DNA of 64,000 nucleotides from Lachnospiraceae bacterium (GCA_016281605.1 JAEEJA010000059.1:25990-89989); one strand, 5' to 3'; positions 29,473 to 38,873 are shown, counted from the stretch's first letter. The notes: a model not told the origin generated them from the letters alone. Made by a program: numbers and translations.

Positions 29473-30462
29473 ATGTATACTATTCTTTTGGCAACCTACA
29501 ACGCAGAGAAGTATCTTAATGAGCTTTTGGAATCTATAGAAAAGCAGACCGAGAAGGATTGGTATTTGATTGCGAGAGATGACAGAAGTACCGATAGTAC
29601 ACTGGATATACTTAATTCATTTAAAGATAAGTATCCTGATAAAGTAAATATATCAGTAAATATAAGGCAACTTGGTTCAAAGGATAACTTTGCCATGCTC
29701 TTTACAGAAGCGAAGAAAAAGGGTGCAGATTATGTGCTTCCGGCGGATCAGGATGATGTTTGGTTCCCGGATAAGATAGAAGTTCTTTCACGAAATATGC
29801 ATAAGCTTGAGAAACATCTGGGAGAAGATGTACCGATGATTGTTCATAGCGATATGGTTGTTGTGGATAAGGACATGAAAACTATAGCCGATTCATTTTT
29901 CAGTTATGCAGGTATAGACAAGAGAGCTCATATCTATAAGCTTCCTATGCAGAACAATGTTACGGGTTGTGCAAGTATCATGAATAAAGCTCTTGTAAAC
30001 GGCATAGCAGAGTACATAAAGCAGGATGCGGTTATAATGCACGATCACTTTGCTGCACTTTATGCTTGTGTTTTCGGAAGAATATTTCATACCGATAAGG
30101 CTACAGTATACTACAGACAGCATGATGGAAATGTGGTAGGCGCAAAGAATTATCGAAATCCGATTTACATATTTAACAGGCTTACAAAGAATTCAAAGCA
30201 GTATAGGAAGGATTTGGAAGCAACTTACAGTCAGTGTGATGAATTTGTCAAAATCTTTGGTGACAGGGTATATGCTTCTTACAAGAGCGGAGATATAACT
30301 AACGATAAGGATTATAGGTACAGAAGAGGTGCCATGAATCTGATCAAGGAGTATGCTGCTCTTAAGTACAAATCAAAGCCTGCTAAAATTAAGTTCTACT
30401 TTACTTATCATGCATGGAAAAAAGGCATAGGTAGAAAGATAATGCAGATACTTTGGGCTTAG
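29473..30462 (+). CDS. Family 2 glycosyltransferase
   Basis: The GT-A fold is shown by MYTILLATYNAEKYLNELLESI, ARDDRSTDSTLDIL and the DXD-type ADQDDVWFPDKI (about 95-106), with HDHFAALYA further on. The family includes rhamnosyltransferases and teichoic-acid side-chain transferases. It has 329 residues and no TM helices. ATG 29473 is five bases after GGAGG (29463-29467); the TTG at 29461 is not the start. The position between phosphoesterase and TagB-like genes suggests that it glycosylates the same surface polymer or its linkage unit. Confidence 0.85.
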   Translation: MYTILLATYNAEKYLNELLESIEKQTEKDWYLIARDDRSTDSTLDILNSFKDKYPDKVNISVNIRQLGSKDNFAMLFTEAKKKGADYVLPADQDDVWFPDKIEVLSRNMHKLEKHLGEDVPMIVHSDMVVVDKDMKTIADSFFSYAGIDKRAHIYKLPMQNNVTGCASIMNKALVNGIAEYIKQDAVIMHDHFAALYACVFGRIFHTDKATVYYRQHDGNVVGAKNYRNPIYIFNRLTKNSKQYRKDLEATYSQCDEFVKIFGDRVYASYKSGDITNDKDYRYRRGAMNLIKEYAALKYKSKPAKIKFYFTYHAWKKGIGRKIMQILWA

Positions 30463-30499
30463 AGGAATCGCTGTTTTCGTTAAGGAAGGACACCTAATC

Positions 30500-31663
30500 A
30501 TGGGATTAGCTAAGATAGGCAAATATATATGGATGTACACATCAGTACTGTTACCCAGGGATAAAAGCCTTGTGGTTTTCGGAGCCTGGCTCGGAGAAAG
30601 GTTTACGGATAACTCCATGCAGCTCTTTTTAGAGGCTTCGGAAGTAAAAGCTCTTAAGTGTGTGTGGATAACTAAAAATCCTGAAGTTTATAAAGAAGTT
30701 AAAAGCAAGGGCTTAAAGTGCGCTATGTGGGGAAGTAAGACTGCAAGGCGTATACAACAAAAGGCAGGATATGCAGTAGTTTCAAACGGTATCTCGGATT
30801 TAGAGCATATTTACCTTGGAGGTGCTGTGATACTTGATCTTTGGCATGGAATCCCATTGAAAAAGATTGGATTTGATAACCTTTATGAAGTGAATCATAA
30901 CAGTATTATACAGAAGATAAAGCGGTTTTTTAAGTATTTTCCTTTGAGAAAGCTTTATTATTTTGCACCCAGTGAGAATTTTAGAGAGATATACAAAAGT
31001 GCTTTTAAAAAGTCTGATAAGTATATCAAGACATTGGGTCAGCCAAGAAATGATATCTTTTTTGAAGAAAGAGATGAAAGTGACAAAAGAAAATATTTTC
31101 CTGATAAGAAGATTATCCTTTATTGCCCTACCCACAGGCAGGAGGGAGCTGTTAAACAAGATATAGGGAAGTTATTCGACCTTGACAGACTTAATAAATT
31201 TTTGCAAAATAAAGATTACTTTTTTGTGATAAAAAAGCACTTTTATCATAGAGAAGAAGTGGATAATAATCTTCTTTCTGATTATGACAGAATCTTAGAT
31301 ATCACTGATAAGGATTATGATATACAGAGACTTATTGAAGAGTGCTCGCTTCTTATAACCGATTACTCAAGCATATATATAGATTATCTGCTTTTAGATA
31401 AGCCTTTGATGTTTTACTGTTATGATTATGATGATTATATCAAGAATGACAGGGAAATGTACTTTACCTATGATGAAGTAACTCCCGGAGTTAAGGCTAA
31501 AAATAAGGATGAACTTATGGATGCTTTAGAGAAGTTTTCACAAATGCCTGATTCATATCAGAAGGAAGACAGAGTGCGACTTAAGGACTTTTTCTACTGT
31601 AAGAAGGGACAGGGGCCTGTAGGTTATAGCATAATATCTGATATTATGAATCGCAAGTTTTAA
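30500..31663 (+). CDS. CDP-glycerol glycerophosphotransferase family protein (TagB-like)
   Basis: This single-domain, 387-residue member of the TagB/TagF family has LWHGIPLKKIGFDN near residue 113, YCPTHRQ, IKKHFYH and LLITDYSSIYIDYLLLDKP near 286. TagB-type enzymes add the first glycerol-phosphate to the linkage unit on the membrane lipid, while TagF-type enzymes extend it. The gene closes the teichoic-acid block, 37 bases after the glycosyltransferase. An AAGGAAGGA site lies nine bases before the ATG. Primase and polymerase roles cannot be separated by eye. Confidence 0.85.
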   Translation: MGLAKIGKYIWMYTSVLLPRDKSLVVFGAWLGERFTDNSMQLFLEASEVKALKCVWITKNPEVYKEVKSKGLKCAMWGSKTARRIQQKAGYAVVSNGISDLEHIYLGGAVILDLWHGIPLKKIGFDNLYEVNHNSIIQKIKRFFKYFPLRKLYYFAPSENFREIYKSAFKKSDKYIKTLGQPRNDIFFEERDESDKRKYFPDKKIILYCPTHRQEGAVKQDIGKLFDLDRLNKFLQNKDYFFVIKKHFYHREEVDNNLLSDYDRILDITDKDYDIQRLIEECSLLITDYSSIYIDYLLLDKPLMFYCYDYDDYIKNDREMYFTYDEVTPGVKAKNKDELMDALEKFSQMPDSYQKEDRVRLKDFFYCKKGQGPVGYSIISDIMNRKF

Positions 31664-31697
31664 CTTAGATATAACATAGTTAAGAGAGGTTTTATAG

Positions 31698-31874
31698 ATG
31701 GATGAGTGGAATTATGATAAGTTTCTGATTGAAGTTGTAGAGCTTCAGAGGGGAAATAGTAAATATGAATGGGATGAACTTGAAGAATTGATAAATGACG
31801 CATTTTTCGATGCTATCTTAGATTCAGACCAGTTTGATGAACTTATGACAATGCTTATGGATATGGAGCTTTAG
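31698..31874 (+). CDS. Small acidic protein of unknown function (58 residues)
   Basis: A 59-codon frame opens with ATG, nine bases after GAGAGG (31683-31688). The protein begins MDEWNYDKFLIEVVELQ and ends MTMLMDMEL. It is strongly acidic, predicted helical, with no Cys and no TM segment. It lies in the gap between the TagB-like gene and relA on the same strand. I do not recognise a family. The good ribosome site and gene-like composition argue that it is real. Confidence 0.55.
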   Translation: MDEWNYDKFLIEVVELQRGNSKYEWDELEELINDAFFDAILDSDQFDELMTMLMDMEL

Positions 31875-31977
31875 ATAATATAAGTAAAAGAGAGTAAGCT
31901 TTGACACAGAAGAAAGTTTGATAAAAGCAGCGTAATAGAGCAGGGGATAACGTAAAAAGTACGAGAAAGGAGAGCAT

Positions 31978-34284
31978 ATGATGAGATCAGAAGCTAAGGA
32001 CTTTGTAATTGATAACGGCGAACTTAGAACAAGTAAGGCGATTCATGATTTTAAGGATCCTGATGAGTTATATAAGAATCTTGTTGAGATGATCAAGACA
32101 TATCACCCTTCCGATGATTTGCAGGTTATCGAAAAGGCTTATTATACTGCAAAGGATGCTCACAAGGATCAAAAGAGAAAGTCAGGTGAGCCATATATCA
32201 TACATCCTGTATGTGTAGGAATAATACTTGCAGAGCTTAGGATGGACAAGGAAACAATAGTTGCGGGATTGCTTCATGATGTCGTAGAGGATACATTTAT
32301 GACTAGTGAAGACGTGACACGGGAGTTTGGAGAAGAGGTTTCTCTCTTAGTTGATGGTGTCACAAAGCTCACTCAGTTAAATTATGAAGCGGATAAGGTG
32401 GAAGTTCAGGCTGAAAATCTTCGAAAAATGTTTCTTGCCATGGCAAAGGATATCAGAGTTATAATTATAAAGCTTGCAGATAGACTTCATAATCAGCGTA
32501 CTATGCAGTACCAGCCGCCTCATAAACAGAGAGAAAAGTCTACTGAAACACTTGAGATATACGCTCCTATAGCTGACAGACTGGGTATATCTAAGATGAA
32601 GGTCGAGTTAGATGATCTTGCTTTCAGGTACTTAGAGCCTGAGATGTATGCAGAACTTCAAAAAGACTTAAAGGAAGATGAAGAGACAAGAGAAAAAAGT
32701 ATACACAGCATCATAGAGCAGGTTAAGCAAAACCTGATAGATGCGGGAATAGAAGCAACGGTGGACGGTAGAGCAAAGCATCTTTTCAGCATATACCGTA
32801 AGATGCTTATACAGCATAAGAAGCTTGATCAGATATATGATCTTTTTGCTGTGCGAATAATAGTTGAGGATGAGATGACCTGTTATGCAGCACTCGGAGT
32901 AATACATAATCTGTATAAGCCTGTTCCAAAGAGGTTTAAAGATTATATATCCATGCCAAAACCAAATAATTATCAATCTCTACATACCACTGTCATTGGT
33001 CCCGAAGCAAGGCCTTTTGAGATACAGATACGTACCTACGACATGCATCTTACCGATGAGTACGGTATTGCGGCCCACTGGAAGTATAAAGCAAATCAGT
33101 ACGGAGAGACAACTGCCGAAACAGAAGAAAAGAAGATGGCATGGCTCCGTAAGATACTTGAATGGCAACAGGAAATGTCCGATAATAAGGAGTTTCTCGA
33201 GCTTTTGAAGAGTGATCTGGATCTCTTTGCAGATTATGTTTACTGCTTTACAAAGGATGGTGATGTTAAAAACCTTCCTGTGGATTCTACACCGATTGAC
33301 TTTGCTTATGCGGTTCACTCTGCTATAGGAAATAAGATGGTTGGTGCAAGAGTAAACGGAAATCTGGTAAATATTGATTATAAAATACAAAACGGAGACA
33401 GGGTTGAAATAATAACATCTCAAAACTCCAGAGGACCTAGCAGAGACTGGCTTATGCTGGTTAAGAGTTCCCAGGCAAAGAATAAGATAAATCAGTGGTT
33501 TAAAGCTCAAAACAAGGAAGAAAACATAAAGAGAGGTAAGGAGCTTTTAGTAAGCTATGCAAAAACTCACTCTGTAAATCTTTCTGAGCTTTTGATGCCG
33601 GAGTACATGAGCGCAGTTGAAAAGCGTTACGGCCTTTTGGATTGGAACAGCGTATTGGCTGCTATCGGGCATGGAGGACTTAAGGAAGGTCAGGTTATAA
33701 CTCGTCTTCAGCATGAGTATGACAGGAATCATCCTAAGTTTGCAACCGATGAAGATATACTTACAGCTGTTGAAAATAAAAAGAATGAGGGTGAAAGCTC
33801 TTCTCATGCTATAATTAAATCAAAGAGTGGTATAGTTGTAGCTGGTCTTGATGATATAAGTGTAAGATTTTCTCAGTGCTGTTCTCCTGTACCGGGAGAT
33901 GAGATTATCGGATATGTCACCAGAGGAAGGGGTGTATCCATCCACAGAAGCGATTGTATCAACATTATGAATCTGACTGATACAGAAAGAAAGCGTATAA
34001 TCCCTGCTGTTTGGGCAATCTCAGATGAGAAGGGTTCAAGAGAGCTTTACAGAACTGAGCTTTTACTCTTTGCTAATGACCGTAAGGGAATGATGATGGA
34101 TATAGCTCGTGTATTTACGGAAAACAATATAGATATAAAGTCTTTGAATACAAGCTTAAGCAAGCGCGAAAAGGTAACCATACGTATTGGATTTTCTATC
34201 GGAAGTGTGGATGAGCTTACAGCTCTTAAATCAAAATTAAGGCAGATAGAAGGGGTATGGGATATAGAAAGAAGCAGTAATTAA
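31978..34284 (+). CDS. relA: Bifunctional (p)ppGpp synthetase/hydrolase Rel
   Basis: This is the long RSH enzyme of the stringent response, 768 residues. The HD hydrolase domain is intact (HPVCVGIILAEL, GLLHDVVEDT, KLADRLHN). The synthetase domain follows (DLFAVRIIVEDEMTCYAALGVIH, PKPNNYQSLHTTV, FEIQIRTYDMH, EYGIAAHWKYK). TGS (about 400-460, VYCFTKDGDVKNLP) and ACT (about 690-768) regulatory domains complete it. GGAGAG precedes the ATG. A second synthetase of the small type is encoded at 11486, so ppGpp can be made by two routes. Confidence 0.96.
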   Translation: MMRSEAKDFVIDNGELRTSKAIHDFKDPDELYKNLVEMIKTYHPSDDLQVIEKAYYTAKDAHKDQKRKSGEPYIIHPVCVGIILAELRMDKETIVAGLLHDVVEDTFMTSEDVTREFGEEVSLLVDGVTKLTQLNYEADKVEVQAENLRKMFLAMAKDIRVIIIKLADRLHNQRTMQYQPPHKQREKSTETLEIYAPIADRLGISKMKVELDDLAFRYLEPEMYAELQKDLKEDEETREKSIHSIIEQVKQNLIDAGIEATVDGRAKHLFSIYRKMLIQHKKLDQIYDLFAVRIIVEDEMTCYAALGVIHNLYKPVPKRFKDYISMPKPNNYQSLHTTVIGPEARPFEIQIRTYDMHLTDEYGIAAHWKYKANQYGETTAETEEKKMAWLRKILEWQQEMSDNKEFLELLKSDLDLFADYVYCFTKDGDVKNLPVDSTPIDFAYAVHSAIGNKMVGARVNGNLVNIDYKIQNGDRVEIITSQNSRGPSRDWLMLVKSSQAKNKINQWFKAQNKEENIKRGKELLVSYAKTHSVNLSELLMPEYMSAVEKRYGLLDWNSVLAAIGHGGLKEGQVITRLQHEYDRNHPKFATDEDILTAVENKKNEGESSSHAIIKSKSGIVVAGLDDISVRFSQCCSPVPGDEIIGYVTRGRGVSIHRSDCINIMNLTDTERKRIIPAVWAISDEKGSRELYRTELLLFANDRKGMMMDIARVFTENNIDIKSLNTSLSKREKVTIRIGFSIGSVDELTALKSKLRQIEGVWDIERSSN

Positions 34285-34364
34285 AGCAGACGCTAAATCC
34301 GTTTGTGAAAGGGTTTTTGCCGGTCTTTATTCACAGAGCTCAAGTATAAAGAATGGAGAATGTT

Positions 34365-35000
34365 ATGGATATAGAGGTTTACTCATGTGTGGTCGGTCCA
34401 CTGGAGACAAATTGTTATCTTTTATACAATACTGTTACATCTGAAACGGTAATTATAGATCCGGGTGAAGAGGATTATAAAATTTCAGAAGTTATTGTAA
34501 AAAAAGGATTAAAACCGGTTGCTATATTTATAACTCACGGACATTTTGATCATATCGGAGCGGCTAATGCACTCCGTAGAAAGTATGATATAAAGATATA
34601 TGCGCCTCTTGACGACAAGATGTACCTAGAGAATCCTTCCTTCAATATGTCTGTGGACTTTTACGGCACCGGTACTGTAGTAAATGCAGATGAGTGGTTA
34701 GAGGACGGACAGGTAGTTAGTATCGCTGGTATTGATATAGAGTGTATATCCACACCCGGACACACCAAGGGAGGGATGTGCTTTTTAGTTAAGGAAGCTC
34801 ATATCTTGTTTGCGGGAGATACTCTTTTTAGAGAATCCCACGGAAGAGTGGACTTTGTGGGTGGAAGCATGAGTCAGATAAAGCACTCTATAGTAGATAA
34901 GCTATTTATGCTTCCTGATAATACTATTGTATTTCCGGGACACGGTCCTGATACGGATATCGGATATGAAAAGAAATATAATTATCTTATAAACTATTAA
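34365..35000 (+). CDS. MBL-fold metallo-hydrolase (glyoxalase II-like)
   Basis: The 211-residue protein has the metallo-beta-lactamase metal motif ITHGHFDHIGA, a second His in STPGHTKGGMCFL, the bridging Asp in LFAGDTLFRESHGRVD and the last His in FPGHGPDTDIG. Such proteins hydrolyse thioesters or related substrates; the exact one is unknown. ATG 34365 is five bases from GGAGA; the upstream in-frame ATG at 34353 overlaps that site. It lies 80 bases behind relA and 22 bases before hemZ, likely one operon. Confidence 0.88.
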   Translation: MDIEVYSCVVGPLETNCYLLYNTVTSETVIIDPGEEDYKISEVIVKKGLKPVAIFITHGHFDHIGAANALRRKYDIKIYAPLDDKMYLENPSFNMSVDFYGTGTVVNADEWLEDGQVVSIAGIDIECISTPGHTKGGMCFLVKEAHILFAGDTLFRESHGRVDFVGGSMSQIKHSIVDKLFMLPDNTIVFPGHGPDTDIGYEKKYNYLINY

Positions 35001-35022
35001 ACTAAAAGTCGGAGGCAGTGAA

Positions 35023-36567
35023 GTGATAAAGCTAACTTTGTCAGAGGAAGATTTTGATTATGAAATCAGAGCCTTGCTAAAGACTATTTGTCCTCTTGAA
35101 AAAGTAAATGATAAGAAAGATACTTCAGACAATATCTTGAATATTGATATAAATCTTTTACCGCGAGAGGTTAACATTAAAGTTATCTATAAAACCGAAG
35201 AAATAAGCTTTTCTGAAGAAGTAGAAGGAAAAGAAACCGATACATGGAAAAGTATAGATAAACGTATAAAAAATCCTTACAGACTCAAATATAAAAATGT
35301 ACTAAAAAGAGGGCTTCTTACATCTGTTTTAGAGCTGAAGGAATCATTAGAAAAACAATTTGGAGCAGATGCAGATAAAGCTATTTATATCAGAGAAAGC
35401 TCATGGGGAACAATGACTGGTGTAAGACCTTCCAAGATAGCTTATGATATGCTCCAAAAAAGTGATGAGGATATAATGAAAATCCTTACAGAGGAGTACG
35501 CTGCTAAGGAAGAGTGTGCTTCACTTGCCTTAGAAGTCGCCAGAACAGAAGAGAGTATACTTGATTCCCTTGAAGAAAAAAAGATTGATATTGCATCCGG
35601 TTACAGCTTATATATAGGTATTCCCTTTTGCCCAACCACCTGTGCATATTGCTCATTTGCGTCATATCCGGTCACAAGGTTTGGTGATTATACGGAAATT
35701 TATACAGATAAGCTTTTACAAGAATTAGAAAAGCTGTACTCAGAGGGATGTACAAATCCGCAAACCATATACATAGGTGGAGGAACTCCGACAGCTCTTG
35801 ATATAAAAAATCTTGAAAGAATACTAGAGTATGTGGATAAGCACTTTTCGCCTTCAAAAGCCTTAGAGTACACAGTGGAAGCAGGGAGACCGGACAGCCT
35901 TGACTTCGATAAGCTTAAGTGTATAAAGGATTATCATGTTTCGAGGATATCTATAAATCCTCAGACTCTGAAAGATGATACCCTTAAGAGAATCGGCAGA
36001 AGTCATGGAAGTAAAGCTTTCTATGAAGCGTTTGATATGGCAAGAAGCTTGGGGCATGACAATATAAATTGTGATCTTATAGCAGGTCTTCCGGGAGAGA
36101 ATTTTTCGGACTTTAAGTATTCCTTTGATGGTATTTGTTCGTTATCGCCCGAAAGCATTACGGTACATTCTTTGGTAATAAAGAGAGCAAGTGCCATAAG
36201 AGAAAATTTAAACAATGAAGCCCTTAGTTTGGATAATGCCATAAGCTTCTACAAAAAGAGAAGCTCTGATATGGATAAAATGATAGCCTATAGCATAGAA
36301 AAGGCCGGAGATAAGTACAAGCCTTACTACATGTATCGGCAGAAAAACGCAGATGCGCACTTTGGAAGTACAGGGCAGGAGAATATTGGTTTCAGTATTA
36401 CGGGAATGGAGTGCTTATATAACATTCTCATGATGGAGGAGAAACAGACTATCTATGCCGCAGGAGCAGGAGCATCTACAAAGTATTATGATAAGAAATC
36501 TAAGACAGTAAGCCGAAGTGAAAACGTAAAAAGTCTTATGGATTATTGTAACAAAAAAATCTTATAA
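35023..36567 (+). CDS. hemZ: HemZ-like radical SAM coproporphyrinogen III oxidase
   Basis: The radical SAM motif CPTTCAYCSF (about residue 203) is followed by YIGGGTPTAL, RISINPQTL and CDLIAGLPGE, all typical of the HemN/HemZ group. The N-terminal 180 residues are the poorly conserved HemZ-type extension. HemZ proteins are annotated as oxygen-independent coproporphyrinogen dehydrogenases, but many anaerobes without haem synthesis carry HemN/HemW relatives with chaperone roles. A GTG start lies seven bases after GGAGG. Confidence 0.85.
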   Translation: MIKLTLSEEDFDYEIRALLKTICPLEKVNDKKDTSDNILNIDINLLPREVNIKVIYKTEEISFSEEVEGKETDTWKSIDKRIKNPYRLKYKNVLKRGLLTSVLELKESLEKQFGADADKAIYIRESSWGTMTGVRPSKIAYDMLQKSDEDIMKILTEEYAAKEECASLALEVARTEESILDSLEEKKIDIASGYSLYIGIPFCPTTCAYCSFASYPVTRFGDYTEIYTDKLLQELEKLYSEGCTNPQTIYIGGGTPTALDIKNLERILEYVDKHFSPSKALEYTVEAGRPDSLDFDKLKCIKDYHVSRISINPQTLKDDTLKRIGRSHGSKAFYEAFDMARSLGHDNINCDLIAGLPGENFSDFKYSFDGICSLSPESITVHSLVIKRASAIRENLNNEALSLDNAISFYKKRSSDMDKMIAYSIEKAGDKYKPYYMYRQKNADAHFGSTGQENIGFSITGMECLYNILMMEEKQTIYAAGAGASTKYYDKKSKTVSRSENVKSLMDYCNKKIL

Positions 36568-36745
36568 TATAATTATGGTAAAATGCTTTATTTTATGTTA
36601 CAATATAGCTTGGTCGGGACTGTTAAAAAAGGTTTAATTGAAATGTATTTTCATTTATAGGATTGTTAACGGATAGGAGAAGGCCGACTGCTTTTTGTAC
36701 GATTGTTACAATTAAAATATATAATGCATTTGGATTGGAGAAGAA

Positions 36746-37420
36746 GTGGAACAATACGAAGACTACATGGAAAAGCTTCTGCAGCAAAGAGCAACGCTAT
36801 CTGCAGATATTCAGCAAAATGTGTATGCCGAGATGTTTCATGGAGTTCAGGTTAGTAATTACGCATATGAAATTGCTAAGGAAATGGGGAAGTCTGACAG
36901 CTTTTGTAATGGTATAGTGGTAGCGGGATTGTTGCATGATATAGGTAAGCTAAGGCTTAACAGATATTTGGAGCAGGATTATACCAAAAAGCTTGTTGTA
37001 GAGCAGCTTAGCTATGTAAGACAGCATACTTACTACAGCATGGTAATACTGGAGGAACATAATTATCCTTTGGAGCTTTGTGAAGCAGTTTTTTATCACC
37101 ATGAAAATGTAGATGGAAGCGGATATCCCCACGGCATTATGGGGGAAAGGATTCCGGAGATGTCGCGAATATTGAGAGTTTGCGATGTATTTACTGCACT
37201 AACATCTGACAGACCTTATAGAAGAGGATTTGAGCCTGACGTTGCTATGGAAATGATGATAGCTGAGGTTATGAGCTACGATATGAAAGTGTTTTTGGCT
37301 TTTCAAAGGTTTTATCATAGCGACAGATTTCGTGAGTTGGATACATTATCTACAAATCTTACGGACCTTCAGAAGATACATCTTCTGAGATTTGTGGAGG
37401 AAGCTGAAAAAAGTTCATAA
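36746..37420 (+). CDS. HD-GYP-type phosphohydrolase
   Basis: The 224-residue protein is essentially one HD domain with [12 protein letters not shown] (about 62-73), the downstream HHENVDGSGYPHGIMGERIP signature of the HD-GYP subgroup, and RVCDVFTALTSDRPYR. HD-GYP enzymes hydrolyse cyclic di-GMP. No sensor domain is attached, so it would be a stand-alone catalytic unit. A GTG start is five bases after GGAG (36737-36740). With the GGDEF protein at 61895, the window carries both making and breaking functions for c-di-GMP. Confidence 0.85.
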   Translation: MEQYEDYMEKLLQQRATLSADIQQNVYAEMFHGVQVSNYAYEIAKEMGKSDSFCNGIVVAGLLHDIGKLRLNRYLEQDYTKKLVVEQLSYVRQHTYYSMVILEEHNYPLELCEAVFYHHENVDGSGYPHGIMGERIPEMSRILRVCDVFTALTSDRPYRRGFEPDVAMEMMIAEVMSYDMKVFLAFQRFYHSDRFRELDTLSTNLTDLQKIHLLRFVEEAEKSS

Positions 37421-37480
37421 GAAATATATTTATTATATATTAAAATAATATTAACTAAAGAAAGGTATTGGTTATCAATT

Positions 37481-38482
37481 ATGAAAAAAATAAGAAACAT
37501 AGGTGTATTGACAAGTGGAGGAGACGCACCGGGTATGAATGCGACAATTAGAGCAGTTGTCAGAACAGCTATATCTTATGGGTTGAGAGTTTATGGTATT
37601 CAGAGAGGTTATGCAGGCCTCTTAAATGAAGAGATTGAGGAGATGAAATCCATATCTGTTTCGGATATCATCCAGCTAGGAGGTACCATTCTCTATACAG
37701 CAAGGTGTCCTGAATTCAAGGAAAAAGAAAATCAGATTAAAGCTGCTGAGATTTGCAGAAAGCATGATATTGACGGACTTGTTGTTATAGGTGGTGACGG
37801 TTCTTTCCAGGGTGGTTCAAGACTTTCAGAAAATGGTATCAATACCATATGTGTTCCGGGTACTATTGACTTGGATATTGCATGTACAGAGTATACCATC
37901 GGTTTTGATACAGCAGTAAATACAGCTATGGAGGCTATAGATAAGCTTAGAGACACATCTGAATCTCATGAGAGATGCAGTATCGTTGAAGTTATGGGAA
38001 GAACAGCCGGTTATATAGCTCTTTGGACAGGTATTGCCAGTGGTGCAGAGTGTATCCTTACAGCTGAGGAGTACGATGGAGATATGGACAGAATAGTAAA
38101 GAGAATCTTGAGAAGAAGAGCTATCGGAAAGAAAAATCATATAATCGTAAATGCAGAGGGTGTAGGAAAGTCAAATGAAATGGCTGAAGAGATAGAGAAG
38201 CGTACAGGTATTGAAACAAGAGCTACTATTCTTGGTCATATTCAGAGAGGCGGAAATCCTACATGCCGTGACAGAGTATTTGCCTCTGCTATGGGTGCAA
38301 AGGCTGTGGAACTCTTATATAACGGTAAGTCAAATCGTGTTGTAGCATATAAGGATGGTGACTTCGTGGATTATGACATTCAGGAGGCATTTGCTATGGA
38401 AAAGGGCTTAGATCCTTATCTTTTCCATATTTCGCACAGACTTACTTCTTCTACATCATACAAAGAGTTATCACAATCTTAA
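37481..38482 (+). CDS. pfkA: 6-phosphofructokinase
   Basis: It phosphorylates fructose-6-phosphate in glycolysis. Motifs are GVLTSGGDAPGMNATIRAVVR (N-terminal nucleotide loop), VIGGDGSFQGG (Gly after the Asp fits ATP rather than PPi use), PGTIDLDI with the catalytic Asp, EVMGRTAGYIALW and LGHIQRGGNPTCRDR. The family's usual TIDND reads TIDLD here, keeping both Asp residues. Length 333 is close to the 320-residue bacterial norm. It stands 60 bases downstream of the HD-GYP gene. Confidence 0.95.
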   Translation: MKKIRNIGVLTSGGDAPGMNATIRAVVRTAISYGLRVYGIQRGYAGLLNEEIEEMKSISVSDIIQLGGTILYTARCPEFKEKENQIKAAEICRKHDIDGLVVIGGDGSFQGGSRLSENGINTICVPGTIDLDIACTEYTIGFDTAVNTAMEAIDKLRDTSESHERCSIVEVMGRTAGYIALWTGIASGAECILTAEEYDGDMDRIVKRILRRRAIGKKNHIIVNAEGVGKSNEMAEEIEKRTGIETRATILGHIQRGGNPTCRDRVFASAMGAKAVELLYNGKSNRVVAYKDGDFVDYDIQEAFAMEKGLDPYLFHISHRLTSSTSYKELSQS

Positions 38483-38491
38483 TAAAACCAT

Positions 38492-38520
38492 TTGAACTTT
38501 AAGGCACATTGCTTTATAAT
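38492..38520 (+). promoter_or_regulatory. Promoter of the acidic membrane-anchored protein gene
   Basis: TTGAAC (38492-38497), a 17-base spacer and TATAAT (38515-38520) lie 35 bases before the ATG. Confidence 0.6.
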
Positions 38521-38555
38521 AATTTATACTATCAAGGAAAGAGAGGACAATTCTT

Positions 38556-38813
38556 ATGAAAAAATTCGCAAAAGGTGTATTTGGACTTGCTGCTTTAGCT
38601 GCAGTAGGTGCAGGCATTTACTATGTTACTAAAAAAGTATTATCTGATGACATGATTGAAGATGAGTTCGATGATGATTTCGATGATTTCAATGATGATG
38701 ATGAGGATTATATTAAAGTTGACATAGACAACAAAGTAGATGATGATTTAGATGTAGATTTTGACGAGGATGAGGAAGAGGAAATCCATAGCGAGGATGA
38801 TGATGAGTTTTAA
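38556..38813 (+). CDS. Small membrane-anchored Asp/Glu-rich protein
   Basis: The 85-residue protein has one N-terminal hydrophobic segment (about residues 4-31, AKGVFGLAALAAVGAGIYYV) flanked by lysines. From residue 36 to the end it is almost entirely Asp and Glu. No family is recognised; the tail could bind cations or basic proteins at the membrane. It has its own TTGAAC/TATAAT promoter and a strong terminator, so it is a free-standing unit. GAGAGG precedes the ATG. Confidence 0.75.
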   Translation: MKKFAKGVFGLAALAAVGAGIYYVTKKVLSDDMIEDEFDDDFDDFNDDDEDYIKVDIDNKVDDDLDVDFDEDEEEEIHSEDDDEF

Positions 38814-38844
38814 GTGACTAGTAATTATTATCTTGATATCAAGT

Positions 38845-38873
38845 AAAAAGCGGATATATTATATCCGCTTTTT
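38845..38873 (+). terminator. Rho-independent terminator
   Basis: GCGGATAT and ATATCCGC form a perfect 8-bp stem around ATT, between A5 and T5. Confidence 0.85.

Noticed and set aside
36663..36917. Plus-strand frame overlapping the start of the HD-GYP gene
   Set aside because: It is in another frame of a clear HD-GYP gene and has no family features.
38183..38482. PPi-dependent phosphofructokinase
   Set aside because: The Gly in GGDGS and the 333-residue length fit the ATP-dependent type.
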